This document shows positions 1 through 11,138 of a DNA stretch of 64,000 nucleotides, one piece after another (position 1 is the stretch's first letter; every line of letters begins with the position of its first letter). A program made the translations under genes and the position numbers. The DNA comes from Cerasibacillus quisquiliarum (lineage in GTDB: Bacteria > Bacillota > Bacilli > Bacillales > Amphibacillaceae). The stretch lies in assembly GCF_014202495.1 (NCBI RefSeq), contig NZ_JACHHA010000004.1, positions 1 through 64,000 on the forward strand. The letters are read 5' to 3'. The notes beneath the pieces were generated by a model. That model did no database searches. It saw nothing but the letters and a program-made list of their open reading frames with translations, and was not told the DNA's origin.

Positions 1-8
1 ATCCAAAT

Positions 9-667
9 TGGAAACGAGTAAAGTTCTCTATTCCACATAATTACGCATAAATCTTCGAAGCCATGCAGAGTAGTTAGCTCCACTCCGCATGGTTACGAAC
101 AAATCTTCAAATCCATGCAGAGTAGTTAGCTCCACTCCGCATGGTTACGAACAAATCTTCAAAACCATACAGAGTAGATAGCTCCACTCCGCATGGTTAA
201 GCATAAAGCTTCAAAACCATGCAGAGTAGTTAGCTCCACTCCGCATGGTTAAGAACAAATCTTCAAATCCATGCAGAGTAGATAGCTCCACTCCGCATGG
301 TTAAGCACAAATCTTCAAATCCATGCAGAGTAGATAGCTCTACTCCGCATGGTTAAGCATAAAGCTTCAAATCCATGCAGAGTAGTTAGCTCCACTCCGC
401 ATGGTTAACATAAATCTTCAAAACCATGCAGAGTAGATAGCTCCACTCCGCATGGTTAAGCACAAATCTTCAAATCCATGCAGAGTAGCTCGCTCTACTC
501 CGCATGGTTAAGCATAAAGCTTCAAAACCATGCAGAGTAGATAGCTCCACTCCGCATGGTTAAGAACAAATCTTCAAATCCATGCAGAGTAGTTAGCTCC
601 ACTCCGCATGGTTAAGCATAAATCTTCAAAACCATGCAGAGTAGATAGCTCCACTCCGCACATGGTT
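9..667 (-). repeat. Tandem array of 52-bp hairpin units
   Basis: Twelve units start at 61, 113, 165, 217, 269, 321, 373, 424, 476, 528, 580 and 632 (period 52, once 51), preceded by one degenerate unit from about 9. Each unit has a 13-bp imperfect inverted repeat (left arm CCATGCAGAGTAG, right arm CCACTCCGCATGG) around a 6-base loop, then an AT-rich 20-base linker ending in CTTCAAA. Stem mismatches are A-C in plus-strand RNA but G-U wobbles in minus-strand RNA, so the minus strand is given. The linkers are near-identical, so this is not CRISPR. The last unit has a 2-base insertion. No ORF runs through it. Function is unknown. Confidence 0.95.
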
Positions 668-774
668 TCATCCAAAAGTTCAAACGATAGCGAATAATTC
701 CCGACAATAGTATAAACAAATCCCAGCTCGCTCTATCAATCATTCACGTACTGTCATGATCATTAGGAGAAGGA

Positions 775-840
775 GACTGGGACAGAAGGAAATTGTGAAC
801 AAGAATTGTTTTTTTATCTTTCGGAGGTTTTGTCCCAGCC
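775..840. repeat. Long inverted repeat (CTGGGACA/TGTCCCAG)
   Basis: CTGGGACA at 777-784 pairs with TGTCCCAG at 831-838, enclosing about 46 bases. It lies 33 bases beyond the pyrG stop. It has no clear T-run in the pyrG direction, so it may be a weak terminator. TGGGACA-type elements are dispersed repeats in Firmicutes intergenic regions as far as I know. The rest of 668-872 holds nothing else I can identify. Confidence 0.6.
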
Positions 841-872
841 TTAACTAAATTAAACAGACGGTCAAGTTTTGA

Positions 873-2456
<1,584 letters not shown>

Positions 2457-2571
2457 TCAGTCATCCCTCTTTCTAAGATTGTAGAGTTAATATGGGAAAA
2501 GCACAGTTAAACATACTTTTAATCAAATAAGTATGGGATTTCTCTATTCATTATCATAGTTATTCATAAGA

Positions 2572-2608
2572 AAAGCGCCTCCCCAATAAACAGGGGAAAC
2601 GCTTATTA
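2572..2608 (-). terminator. rpoE terminator
   Basis: On the minus strand AAGCGTTTCCCC pairs with GGGGAGGCGCTT across a TGTTTATT loop, followed by TTTTC. It separates rpoE from pyrG. The leader between it and pyrG also has a weak CATACTT/AAGTATG hairpin near 2510-2535. I did not find the GGGC-type start used in B. subtilis CTP-sensing attenuation. Confidence 0.75.
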
Positions 2609-2669
2609 ATCAAACTTAACGTGCCCAATAAAAATACTACCTTATCAAGCAGAAAAAAGTCAAGTTCTC

Positions 2670-3197
2670 TTACTTAAATTCTTCCTCATCGTCAATAAAT
2701 TCATCGTCAGCAAATTCGTCATCATCTCCGAGAAGATCTTCATCTAAGTCGTCGTCAATGCTAGCAAACTCGTCATCATCGTCAACGGCAAATTCTGCAT
2801 CGACCTCATCATCATCTTCATCTAAAGGATCTAATTCATCATCAAATTCTATATCATCATCTAATAATAAATCGTCATCATCGTCTTCAACGTTGCGTTT
2901 TTTCTTTTTCTTCGGTCTTACTTTAATTTCTTCATTAATTTCATCAACAGGATACCAACGTTTTAAACCCCATTCATTAGGTCCTAAGGTCATAAAACGT
3001 CCATCCGTATTTAAATCTGTATAAAACTGAGCTAGTTTATCAAGTTCCTCTTCTTTAGAAAAACCTTTTATTTTACTAATTTCGTTAAATATTTCTTTAA
3101 AATCTAATGCTTTCTTTTGATCCATTAATAACAAGTTAGCCAAATCAATCATTGACAAATGCTTTAATTTGTCCGGGCTAGCATCTTTCAAACTCAT
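2670..3197 (-). CDS. rpoE: DNA-directed RNA polymerase delta subunit
   Basis: Delta is a Firmicutes RNA polymerase accessory subunit that speeds recycling and raises transcription specificity. The N-terminal half (about 1-95) is the HARE-HTH fold (SPDKLKHLSMIDLANLLL start, GPNEWGLKRWYPVDEI). From about residue 100 a short lysine run (KKKKKR) precedes an almost purely Asp/Glu tail, the classic layout of this protein. The acidic tail creates a serine-rich antisense shadow ORF that should not be annotated. ATG at 3197 was preferred; an in-frame TTG at 3200 is also possible with GGGAG upstream. It has its own promoter and terminator upstream of pyrG. Confidence 0.95.
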   Translation of the reverse strand: MSLKDASPDKLKHLSMIDLANLLLMDQKKALDFKEIFNEISKIKGFSKEEELDKLAQFYTDLNTDGRFMTLGPNEWGLKRWYPVDEINEEIKVRPKKKKKRNVEDDDDDLLLDDDIEFDDELDPLDEDDDEVDAEFAVDDDDEFASIDDDLDEDLLGDDDEFADDEFIDDEEEFK

Positions 3198-3288
3198 CAA
3201 CCTGCACTCCCTTTTTTCACATGTTATTAAGGCGACTTGCCTATTTAAAAAGCGTTATTTATATGCGATTTCTATTTTCCATTAATGA

Positions 3289-3318
3289 AGTATAAACTAT
3301 AACATACATGATAATCAA
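3289..3318 (-). promoter_or_regulatory. Predicted rpoE promoter
   Basis: On the minus strand TTGATT is followed 18 bases later by TATACT, about 90 bases upstream of the rpoE start. The match is by eye to the sigma-A consensus. Confidence 0.4.
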
Positions 3319-3404
3319 ATTATATTGAATATTTTTTTGAAAAATGATTAGAAAATAGGTAGACAAGCCTTTTTTAACTCTTTTTTTAATTATTTGAGAG
3401 TGCA

Positions 3405-4025
3405 TTAAGGCACTTTAACTGCAAGAGCTTTCCTTAAATAATAAAGTTGCCGCTCAATATATGTTTCTAATGTGAATTGTTTTTGTAGCATCCAACGGCG
3501 AAAACCCCACATTTGTCCTTGTACAAAAATATTATTTGCTACTAATTCTGCGTCAACTTCCGAGATTTTATACGGCAAATATTTATAGAGCATGGCTTTA
3601 AACATATCTACCATTTCGCGTTCCTTTTGTAAGACATAGTCACGAGACTCTTTTTTTAACGATTTCACTTCTTGATACATGACAACCACTTCATCTTGCA
3701 TGTCATCTATTAATTCAAAATAAGCCCTTACAACATGGCTTAATGTATCTTCTGTAGAAGCTTGTAATTGAATAACTTCTTCTAATCGTCTCTTTACTTG
3801 TTCATAGATTGAATCACAAACGAGAAATAATATATCTTCTTTTGTACGTATATACTCGTACAATGTTCCAATACTAAAGCCTGATTGCTTTGCAATTTCA
3901 CGTGTTGTCGTTCGATGAAATCCTTTTTGTTTAAACAGCGTAATCGCTGCTTTTATTATCTGTTGACGACGCTTTTCAACAAGTTGTCGGTCTTTAACTG
4001 AGGAAAGAATCTGTTTGTTTGTCAT
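3405..4025 (-). CDS. TetR-family regulator, likely of fatty-acid degradation
   Basis: The N-terminal helix-turn-helix is typical TetR/AcrR: QQIIKAAITLFKQKGFHRTTTREIAKQSGFSIGTLYEYIRTKEDILF region at about residues 18-65. A helical ligand domain follows, 206 residues in total, normal for the family. It sits directly downstream of five beta-oxidation genes on the same strand. FadR-like palindromes occur before this gene, before fadF and before the thiolase, so it is inferred to be an acyl-CoA-responsive repressor that also controls itself. It is not an obvious orthologue of B. subtilis FadR by N-terminal sequence. ATG is preceded by GAGGGGG. Confidence 0.85.
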   Translation of the reverse strand: MTNKQILSSVKDRQLVEKRRQQIIKAAITLFKQKGFHRTTTREIAKQSGFSIGTLYEYIRTKEDILFLVCDSIYEQVKRRLEEVIQLQASTEDTLSHVVRAYFELIDDMQDEVVVMYQEVKSLKKESRDYVLQKEREMVDMFKAMLYKYLPYKISEVDAELVANNIFVQGQMWGFRRWMLQKQFTLETYIERQLYYLRKALAVKVP

Positions 4026-4073
4026 GACCCTAACCCCCTCGTATAAAATATTTAAACATTACTTTTTCTCTAT

Positions 4074-4091
4074 TTCAATTGAATTCATTCA
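4074..4091 (-). promoter_or_regulatory. Candidate FadR-type operator before the TetR gene
   Basis: The minus strand reads TGAATGAATTCAATTGAA. The first half matches the TGAATGA half-site of the B. subtilis FadR consensus as I remember it; the second half is diverged. It overlaps TTGAAA, a possible -35 with TTAAAT 17 bases on. Confidence 0.4.
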
Positions 4092-4315
4092 TATAAAACG
4101 ATCTAAATCAAGTTATTTGAAACGGTGTTTGTCATAAGTGCATGAGTCTTGAGATTCTATAATAAATTTTTAGAAGCTTGGATGCTCATGACTTGCTACA
4201 AAATGCATACGCCTGTCGTAAAAGTAATAGATCATTTCATGAACCAGTAAGAAATGTAAATCACATCTCAAATGTACCGATTTGTTGATTTAAATCGTCT
4301 AAACTGAGATGTTAT

Positions 4316-4350
4316 GAAAAAAGGCATGTATGGCAATTGCCACACATGCC
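4316..4350 (-). terminator. Terminator of the acyl-CoA dehydrogenase operon
   Basis: On the minus strand GGCATGTGTGGCAATTGCC folds onto the following ATACATGCC (stem 4323-4350), followed by six T. It closes the run of beta-oxidation genes before the TetR gene. The remainder of 4092-4315 shows no gene. Confidence 0.85.
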
Positions 4351-4370
4351 TGCTTATGTTAATCTTCAAC

Positions 4371-5510
4371 TTATTTCGTTATCATACGACCAATAACGAG
4401 ACGCTGAATCTCATTTGTTCCTTCATAGATTTGTGTGATTTTCGCATCACGCATATATCGCTCAACTGGATAATCCTTTGTATATCCGTATCCACCGAAT
4501 ATTTGTACCGCTTCTGTCGTAATTCTCATTGCTGCATCTCCAGCAAATAATTTTGACATAGCGGACTCTTTCCCGTATGGTAAGCCATTCGATTCTAACC
4601 AAGCAGCTTGATAAGTTAATAATCGAGCAGCTTCAACTTCTGTTGCCATATCAGCTAACTTAAAGGAAATCCCTTGATTGTATGCAATTGGTTTTCCGAA
4701 TTGTTCACGTTCTTTAGCATATGCGATCGATGCATCAAGAGCACCTTGGGCGATACCGAGTGCTTGTGCGGCGATTCCATTTCGACCACCATCTAAAGTA
4801 GTCATCGCAATTTTAAATCCTTCGCCTTCTTCACCAAGTAAATTCTCTTTAGGGATGCGGCAATTTTCAAAGATTAGTTCTGTCGTAGGTGATGAACGAA
4901 TACCTAATTTCTTTTCTTTCTTACCGAATGAGAAGCCTTCTGTTCCCTTTTCAACAATAAATGCACTGATACCGCGATGGCGCGCATCTTGGTCTGTTTT
5001 AGCGAATACGATATAAATATCCGCTACTCCACCGTTAGTAATCCATACTTTGTTTCCATTTAAAATATAATCGTCGCCATCTTTTTTAGCTGTCATACGC
5101 ATAGATGCCACGTCACTTCCGGCACCAGGTTCAGATAAAGCATAGGCGCCAATTGCTTGTCCGGTTGCTAAGCGATATAAGAAATTTTTCTTCTGTTCTT
5201 CGTTTCCGTATTTATAAATCGGCCAACTTGCAAGTGATAAATGTGCGGACAAAGTAACACCTGTTGATGCACATACACGTGATAATTCCTCCACGGCAAT
5301 ACAATAGCTAACAAAATCTGAACCGATTCCACCATATTCTTCAGGCCACGGAATACCTGTTAGACCAAGCTCAGCCATTTTATCAAAAATTTCACGGTCG
5401 AAACGTTCTTCTTCATCACGCTCTGCTGCTGTTGGTGCGACTTCATTTTCTGCAAAATCTCGTACCATTTTACGTAACATTTCTTGTTCTTCAGTTAGTT
5501 GAAATTGCAT
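4371..5510 (-). CDS. acdA: Acyl-CoA dehydrogenase (AcdA type)
   Basis: An FAD enzyme that performs the alpha,beta-dehydrogenation of short or medium acyl-CoA, passing electrons to ETF. It has 379 residues, normal for the family. The signature [10 protein letters not shown] lies near residue 130 and [23 protein letters not shown] near 340. The catalytic glutamate is in [10 protein letters not shown] close to the C-terminus. It is last in the minus-strand beta-oxidation run, 67 bases after a paralogue. Position near rpoE matches B. subtilis acdA. ATG has GAGAGGAG 8 bases upstream. Chain-length preference cannot be read from sequence; a branched-chain or butyryl substrate is possible. Confidence 0.93.
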   Translation of the reverse strand: MQFQLTEEQEMLRKMVRDFAENEVAPTAAERDEEERFDREIFDKMAELGLTGIPWPEEYGGIGSDFVSYCIAVEELSRVCASTGVTLSAHLSLASWPIYKYGNEEQKKNFLYRLATGQAIGAYALSEPGAGSDVASMRMTAKKDGDDYILNGNKVWITNGGVADIYIVFAKTDQDARHRGISAFIVEKGTEGFSFGKKEKKLGIRSSPTTELIFENCRIPKENLLGEEGEGFKIAMTTLDGGRNGIAAQALGIAQGALDASIAYAKEREQFGKPIAYNQGISFKLADMATEVEAARLLTYQAAWLESNGLPYGKESAMSKLFAGDAAMRITTEAVQIFGGYGYTKDYPVERYMRDAKITQIYEGTNEIQRLVIGRMITK

Positions 5511-5577
5511 TTAATATGCTCCTCTCTGTTTTTCAAAGGTGTTTCTTACTTTATTTTAACATAATCAGTAAAAACGT

Positions 5578-6717
5578 TTACTTTAAAAGGTGCTTCCCAA
5601 TAACGAGACGTTGAATCTCGTTCGTCCCTTCGTAAATTTCGGTTACTTTAGCGTCTCTAAAGAAACGTTCGACAGGGTAATCTTCTGTATAGCCGTAGCC
5701 GCCAAAAACTTGAACTGCTTCTATGGCTGTTTTAACAGCTGTTTTTGTTGAGTACATCTTAGCCATTGACGCTTGTTTACCAGCAGGAAGACCTTTTCCT
5801 ACAAGTTCAGCAGCTTGATACGTTAATAGTTTTGCTGCTTCAACTTGAGTTGCCATATCAGCTAGTTTAAACGATAGCCCTTGTTGGTGGGCGATTGGTT
5901 TGCCGAATTGTTCACGCTCTTTAGCATAGGCAATGGCATGTTCTAAAGAAGCTTCAGCAATTCCTAATGCTTGAGCAGCAATCCCTACTCGACCTCTATC
6001 TAAATTAGACATCGCAATTTTAAACCCTTCGCCTTCTTCACCAAGCAATTGTTCTTTACTGACACGACAGTTGTCAAAACTTAATTCAACTGTATTCGAA
6101 CCATGTAGTCCCATTTTTCTTTCTTTCTTGCCGATAATGAGTCCTGGCGTATCTTTCTCCACAATAAAGGCACTAATGCCTCTTGATCGTTCTTCTTCAC
6201 TTGTGCGAGCAAAAACGATATATGTTTGGGCTACACCACCATTTGTAATAAACATCTTGGAACCATTTAAAATATAGTCATCACCATCTCGCTTGGCAGT
6301 CGTTCTGAGACTTGCTGCATCTGAACCGGCACTTGGCTCAGTTAATGCAAAAGCTCCAATATATTCGCCACTTGCTAATTTCGGAATATACTTCTGCTTT
6401 TGTTCTTCCGTTCCAAAGTAAAGAATTGGATTCGTTCCAACGGATGTATGAACGGATAGGATAACACCGACAGATGCACTTACTTTTGATAGTTCATGAA
6501 TGGCAATGATATATGATGTGAAGTCCATGCCACTACCGCCGTATTTTTCATCAATCGGAATCCCCATTAATCCGAGTTCACCCATTTTTTTAATGACTTC
6601 TATTGGAAAACGATCCTCTGTTTCCATTCGTTCTACTTCTTTAGCCACTTCATTTTGAGCAAAATCACGAACCATTGTGCGCATCATTTCTTGTTCTTCA
6701 GTAAACTTTAGGTTCAT
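5578..6717 (-). CDS. Acyl-CoA dehydrogenase (second paralogue)
   Basis: This is a second acyl-CoA dehydrogenase of 379 residues, clearly homologous to its downstream neighbour over its whole length. It keeps ALTEPSAGSD near residue 130, QVFGGYGYTEDYPVERFFRDAKV near 340 and the catalytic Glu in [10 protein letters not shown]. It may correspond to MmgC-type enzymes acting on short acyl-CoAs. It follows the 3-hydroxyacyl-CoA dehydrogenase gene by 29 bases, so the two are co-transcribed. Two diverged copies side by side suggest different acyl chain ranges, which is an inference. Confidence 0.93.
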   Translation of the reverse strand: MNLKFTEEQEMMRTMVRDFAQNEVAKEVERMETEDRFPIEVIKKMGELGLMGIPIDEKYGGSGMDFTSYIIAIHELSKVSASVGVILSVHTSVGTNPILYFGTEEQKQKYIPKLASGEYIGAFALTEPSAGSDAASLRTTAKRDGDDYILNGSKMFITNGGVAQTYIVFARTSEEERSRGISAFIVEKDTPGLIIGKKERKMGLHGSNTVELSFDNCRVSKEQLLGEEGEGFKIAMSNLDRGRVGIAAQALGIAEASLEHAIAYAKEREQFGKPIAHQQGLSFKLADMATQVEAAKLLTYQAAELVGKGLPAGKQASMAKMYSTKTAVKTAIEAVQVFGGYGYTEDYPVERFFRDAKVTEIYEGTNEIQRLVIGKHLLK

Positions 6718-6746
6718 TGAAAACCCCCCTTAATATAAAGTTAAGA

Positions 6747-7598
6747 TTATTCGTATGTGTAGAAACCGCGACCAGATTTCCGTCCTAACCATCCAGCACT
6801 GACATATTTTCTTAGTAATGGACATGGACGGTACTTACTATCCCCTAACCCTTCATGGAGTACTTCCATAATATAAAGACATGTATCTAAGCCGATAAAG
6901 TCAGCTAATGTTAACGGTCCCATTGGATGGTTCATACCTAACTTCATAACGGTATCAACATCTTCAACAGAAGCAACACCTTCATACACTGTATAAATCG
7001 CTTCATTAATCATCGGCATTAACACACGGTTAGCAACAAATCCTGGGAAATCATTCACTTCTACCGATGTTTTATTCAACTTCTTAGACATCTCTTCAAC
7101 AGCTTTAAATGTTTCATCGCTTGTTTGTAATCCACGGATGACTTCGACTAATTTCATCACTGGAACCGGATTCATAAAATGCATACCAATTACTTTTTCT
7201 GGTCTCTCTGTAACGGCGCAAATCTCCGTAATCGGTAATGATGATGTATTAGATGCTAAAATCGCATGAGGTGGTGCGATTTTATCTAACTGTTGGAAAA
7301 CTGACTGCTTCACATCCATATCTTCAATAACTGCTTCAATAACAATATCACAGTCTTTTGCATCGTTTAAATCAGATGAAGGGGTTAAGCGGTTCATTGT
7401 CGCTTCTTTATCTTCTTCTGTAATGCGTTCTTTTTCTACTGAACGAGACAATAGCTTTTCAATTCGATTCATCCCTTTTTCTAACGCTTCTTTATTCATA
7501 TCATTGAGTAAAACGTCATAACCTGATTGAGCACATACTTGGGCAATTCCTGATCCCATTTGACCTGCACCAACAACCATTACTTTTTTAATTTCCAT
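6747..7598 (-). CDS. mmgB: 3-hydroxybutyryl-CoA dehydrogenase
   Basis: It oxidises 3-hydroxyacyl-CoA to 3-ketoacyl-CoA with NAD. The N-terminal Rossmann loop [11 protein letters not shown] is at about residue 10. The catalytic Ser is in SNTSSLP, the His in [16 protein letters not shown] and the Asn in [10 protein letters not shown]. The C-terminus ends with the family-typical [13 protein letters not shown]. At 283 residues it is the monofunctional hbd/MmgB size. It lies 25 bases after the thiolase gene, with AGGGGG upstream of ATG, and belongs to the beta-oxidation operon. Confidence 0.95.
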   Translation of the reverse strand: MEIKKVMVVGAGQMGSGIAQVCAQSGYDVLLNDMNKEALEKGMNRIEKLLSRSVEKERITEEDKEATMNRLTPSSDLNDAKDCDIVIEAVIEDMDVKQSVFQQLDKIAPPHAILASNTSSLPITEICAVTERPEKVIGMHFMNPVPVMKLVEVIRGLQTSDETFKAVEEMSKKLNKTSVEVNDFPGFVANRVLMPMINEAIYTVYEGVASVEDVDTVMKLGMNHPMGPLTLADFIGLDTCLYIMEVLHEGLGDSKYRPCPLLRKYVSAGWLGRKSGRGFYTYE

Positions 7599-7623
7599 GT
7601 TGCAATCCCCCTAATTTGTCTTA

Positions 7624-8811
7624 CTATTGTTTTGGTACTTCGATTAATACAGCGTCTCCTTGACCACCGCCACTACAAATAGCAGCAACACCTAAGCCAC
7701 CGCCACGGCGTTTCAGTTCGTAAATCATCGTTAAAATGATGCGTGATCCGCTTGCTCCAATAGGGTGACCAAGAGCGACTGCACCACCGTTAACATTTAC
7801 TTTTTCTTCAGGTAAATCAGCTATTTTCATAGAAGCTAGACTAACAGCAGCAAACGCTTCATTTATTTCAAACAAGTCAATATCTTCTTTTTTATAACCT
7901 GTTTTTTCTAATAGTTTATTAATCACATAGCCTGGTGTTTTCGGGAAATTTTCTGCCTCTACTGCTACTTCAGCATGTCCTAAAATCGTTGCTAATGGCT
8001 TTTTGTTTAACTCTTCAGCTTTCTTATCTGACATTAATACAAATGCTGATGCCCCATCGTTAATACCAGGTGCGTTACCAGCTGTAATCGTGCCGTCTTT
8101 ACCGAATACAGGACGTAATTTACCTAACACTTCTAAGTTCGTATCCTTACGTGGTGCTTCATCATGTTCCATTAAAATTGGATCTTGTTTACGCATAGGT
8201 ACTTCAACTGGAACGATTTCTTCTTTAAACTTACCTGATTCTATCGCCTCTATCGCAAGTTTATGGCTACGATAAGCCCATTTGTCTTGTTCTTCACGCG
8301 ATAAGTTCAATTCCTCTGCAGTGGCGTTTCCGTAGTTACCCATATGCACATGGTTAAATGAGCATGTTAAACCATCATGAACCATTAAATCAACGACTTT
8401 TTGGTCGCCCATACGATAGCCAAAACGTGCATTCGGTAAAGCGAAAGGCGCATTCGACATACTTTCCATGCCACCGGCTACAATAATTTCCTCTTCACCG
8501 AGACGGATAAATTGATCTGCCATTGTGACACTACGCATGCCAGAAGCACACACTTTGTTAATCGTTTCTGTTTTTACCTCCCAAGGAATACCAGCGTGAC
8601 GCGCTGCTTGGCGTGAAGGTATCTGACCTTGACCACCTTGCAAAACATTTCCCATAATCACTTCATCAACATCGGAGCCTTCAATACCTGCCCGCTCCAA
8701 TGCTTCCTTAATGGCAATTCCCCCTAATTCTGAAGCTGTAAACCCTTTCAGCTTACCACCAAGTTTTCCAAAAGGTGTTCTCGCACCAGATACGATGACT
8801 GTTTTTGTCAT
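7624..8811 (-). CDS. Acetyl-CoA C-acyltransferase (thiolase)
   Basis: It performs the thiolytic cleavage step of beta-oxidation, or condensation of acetyl-CoA. Its 395 residues carry the nucleophile Cys in [11 protein letters not shown] (about 88), the His in [10 protein letters not shown] (about 350) and the second Cys in CSGGGQGDA near the end. It is similar to AtoB/MmgA-type acetyl-CoA acetyltransferases; substrate length is not decidable here. It starts a sub-operon with its own candidate promoter and palindromic operator, and continues into the hydroxyacyl-CoA dehydrogenase and two acyl-CoA dehydrogenases. Confidence 0.93.
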   Translation of the reverse strand: MTKTVIVSGARTPFGKLGGKLKGFTASELGGIAIKEALERAGIEGSDVDEVIMGNVLQGGQGQIPSRQAARHAGIPWEVKTETINKVCASGMRSVTMADQFIRLGEEEIIVAGGMESMSNAPFALPNARFGYRMGDQKVVDLMVHDGLTCSFNHVHMGNYGNATAEELNLSREEQDKWAYRSHKLAIEAIESGKFKEEIVPVEVPMRKQDPILMEHDEAPRKDTNLEVLGKLRPVFGKDGTITAGNAPGINDGASAFVLMSDKKAEELNKKPLATILGHAEVAVEAENFPKTPGYVINKLLEKTGYKKEDIDLFEINEAFAAVSLASMKIADLPEEKVNVNGGAVALGHPIGASGSRIILTMIYELKRRGGGLGVAAICSGGGQGDAVLIEVPKQ

Positions 8812-8837
8812 GATTATTGACCTACCTTTCCTTATTT

Positions 8838-8855
8838 CGATTGAACGCTCAATCG
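8838..8855 (-). promoter_or_regulatory. Candidate FadR-type operator before the thiolase gene
   Basis: The minus strand reads CGATTGAGCGTTCAATCG, a 7+7 perfect palindrome with a 4-base centre. It lies just downstream of TATAAT-like sequences near 8858-8872. It has the same 18-base length as the FadR box and shares its GATTGA/TCAATC-like half-sites. Confidence 0.5.
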
Positions 8856-8873
8856 TAATTATATTTTATAATA

Positions 8874-8910
8874 GGAAGGCAGCACGCGAACATTCATATG
8901 AGCCTTCCCA
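8874..8910 (-). terminator. Hairpin between fadF and the thiolase gene
   Basis: GGAAGGC pairs with GCCTTCC across about 22 bases. The T-run is poor, so it may be a partial terminator or processing site that sets the fadF to thiolase expression ratio. Confidence 0.5.
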
Positions 8911-8919
8911 TTTCTAAAC

Positions 8920-11043
8920 TTAAGCCGTGACTTTATCTTCTGACTCCTCTTCTTCACCAAATACAGATAATGCTAAGATTTCAGCAACGTCCATTGTACT
9001 AATATCTTCTTCTACTTCTTTTGCTTTTGTTCCATCACTTAACATTGTGAGACAGTATGGACATGCACTAGAGATAACAGATGGATCAACTGCCAATGCT
9101 TGTTCGGTACGAGCGACGTTAATTCGAGTACCTGTTGTTTCTTCTGCCCACATCAAACCACCACCTGCACCACAGCACATTCCATTTTCGCGCGTACGAT
9201 CCATTTCGACTAATTCGAGACCTGGAATCGCTTTTAAGATCTCACGTGGTGGGTCATAAACACCGTTATAGCGACCTAAGTAACATGAGTCATGGAAAGT
9301 TAATTTTTCATTAATTGGACGTGTAGGCTTTAACTTACCTTCCATCACAAGGTCGTATAACATTTGTGTATGGTGAACAACCTCTGCCTTATATCCAAAA
9401 TCTGGATATTCATTTTTAAAGATATTATAAGCGTGAGGGTCAATTGTAACGATTTTCTTAACGCCATTTTTCTCAAACGTCTTTATATTTTTCTCTGCAA
9501 TTTCTTGGAATAAAAATTCGTTTCCGATTCGACGTGCCGTATCTCCAGAGTTCGCTTCACGATTACCTAAAATAGCAAAGCTCACACCAGCTTTATTCAT
9601 TAGTTTTGCAAAAGCGATGGCAATCTTCTGGCTGCGGCTATCATATGCTCCCATCGAGCTAACCCAAAATAAATATTCGAATTCTTTTCCTTCTTTTTTA
9701 AGTTCTTTAATTGTTGGAATGTATACGGAATCATCTAATTCACGCCATTTGATGCGGTCTTTTTTCGATAAGCCCCATGGGTTACCTTGACGTTCAATAT
9801 TCATTACTGCACGTTGAATATCAGAATCCATCTTACCTTCTGTCATAACGAGGTAACGGCGTAAATCAATAATTTTATCAACATGCTCATTCATAACTGG
9901 ACAAGCATCTTCACAGTTACGGCACGTTGTACATGCATTTAATTCCTCTTCTGTAATGACATCGCCAATTAAATTAATACCTTCCATAGAAGCCATTGCT
10001 TCTTCTCTACCTTGATTAGCTAGTTGGTTACCGGCAGTTCCTGAAAATGCATAAGCTGGGACCCATGGTGACTTTCCGGTAATCGCAGCTCCTTTATCTG
10101 TTAAATGGTCGCGTAGTTTTAACATTAAATCCATTGGTGACAACATCTTTCCAGTTGTCGCAGCTGGACAAACAGATGTACAACGACCACACTCAACACA
10201 TGCATATAAGTCTATCAATTGATACTCTTCGAAGTCTTCTATTTTACCGACTCCAAATGATATATCTTCTTCACTTGCATCATCATCAAAATCAAAATCT
10301 AGCTTCTTCAGCTTTCCTGGAACACGCTTGCTAAAAAACACATTGATTGGCGCAGCAATCAAGTGTGCGTGCTTTGATTGTGGCACATATACTAAGAACA
10401 CAAGTAGTGTAATCGTATGAATCCACCAAAATACATAGAACATAACCATTGCAGCTGTTGGTGATAACCAGCTAAATGCTAAAGCTATTAAGCTAGCAAC
10501 AGGCTGTGTCCATGTCAACGCTTGTTCTTCCCAAATGAGAAGCATACCATTTCCTGCTAAAACAGATAGCATTAATGTTCCAATAAAAATTAAAACTAAA
10601 CCTGCCTTTAAACCACGCTTTAGGCGGACGAGCTTCTCAATATAGCGACGATAGAATGCCCATAGAACAGAAACTAAAATCATCAATGTCACGAGTTCTT
10701 GGAAGAAAGTAAACCCTGGGTAGAGCGGTCCAAATGGTAAATGTTTACCAGGTGCCAACCCTTTGACAAACATATCAATCGCACCGAATTGGACGAGAAT
10801 AAAGCCGTAGAACATCATCACATGGATGGTTCCCGATTTCTTATCTTTTAATAATTTTGATTGACCAAAGACGATTGTCCATATTTTACCTAATCGTTCT
10901 TTGACCTGACCATCAAACTCAGATTTTTTCCCTAAACGGATGTAGCTAACCCGAGTCGCAACAACCTTAGCGAATAGATAAACCGCATAAATGGTTATGG
11001 CAATAAATACGAGTGTATTAACAAGCAAGAATCCCTTCACCAT
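8920..11043 (-). CDS. fadF: FadF-type Fe-S oxidoreductase
   Basis: A membrane Fe-S protein thought to take electrons from acyl-CoA dehydrogenases or ETF into the quinone pool during fatty-acid oxidation. In 707 residues it has about six N-terminal membrane segments (respiratory nitrate reductase gamma-like), then two ferredoxin-type cluster motifs (CVECGRCTSVCP and CTTCRNCEDACP, about 280-400). The C-terminal heterodisulfide-reductase-like region contains HDSCYLGRYN and CCGAGGG. It heads the beta-oxidation block, as in Bacillus fadF-acdA clusters. Its promoter carries a FadR-like box and a perfect CcpA site. ATG follows GGGGGAG. Confidence 0.92.
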   Translation of the reverse strand: MVKGFLLVNTLVFIAITIYAVYLFAKVVATRVSYIRLGKKSEFDGQVKERLGKIWTIVFGQSKLLKDKKSGTIHVMMFYGFILVQFGAIDMFVKGLAPGKHLPFGPLYPGFTFFQELVTLMILVSVLWAFYRRYIEKLVRLKRGLKAGLVLIFIGTLMLSVLAGNGMLLIWEEQALTWTQPVASLIALAFSWLSPTAAMVMFYVFWWIHTITLLVFLVYVPQSKHAHLIAAPINVFFSKRVPGKLKKLDFDFDDDASEEDISFGVGKIEDFEEYQLIDLYACVECGRCTSVCPAATTGKMLSPMDLMLKLRDHLTDKGAAITGKSPWVPAYAFSGTAGNQLANQGREEAMASMEGINLIGDVITEEELNACTTCRNCEDACPVMNEHVDKIIDLRRYLVMTEGKMDSDIQRAVMNIERQGNPWGLSKKDRIKWRELDDSVYIPTIKELKKEGKEFEYLFWVSSMGAYDSRSQKIAIAFAKLMNKAGVSFAILGNREANSGDTARRIGNEFLFQEIAEKNIKTFEKNGVKKIVTIDPHAYNIFKNEYPDFGYKAEVVHHTQMLYDLVMEGKLKPTRPINEKLTFHDSCYLGRYNGVYDPPREILKAIPGLELVEMDRTRENGMCCGAGGGLMWAEETTGTRINVARTEQALAVDPSVISSACPYCLTMLSDGTKAKEVEEDISTMDVAEILALSVFGEEEESEDKVTA

Positions 11044-11075
11044 ATACTCCCCCTCTTGAATATAGTAACAAAAAA

Positions 11076-11089
11076 TGACAACGATTACA
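11076..11089 (-). promoter_or_regulatory. CcpA binding site (cre) before fadF
   Basis: The minus strand reads TGTAATCGTTGTCA, a full match to TGWAANCGNTNWCA. It lies 33 bases upstream of the fadF start and downstream of the predicted transcription start, a position suited to roadblock repression by CcpA. Confidence 0.7.
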
Positions 11090-11138
11090 TTTATAGTGTT
11101 TAATAGATTCGTCCTTTTTTGTTGTGCGCTTATATTAT

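Noticed and set aside
9-667. CRISPR array
   Set aside because: The repeated unit includes both stem and linker and the linkers are near-identical; no unique spacers and no cas genes nearby.
2457-2560. CTP-sensing reiterative-transcription attenuator before pyrG
   Set aside because: No GGGC-type start or matching pyrimidine-rich terminator loop was recognised; only a weak AT-rich hairpin is present.
2758-3024. Serine-rich plus-strand ORF
   Set aside because: It is the antisense shadow of the acidic tail of RpoE; Asp/Glu codons read backwards give Ser runs.
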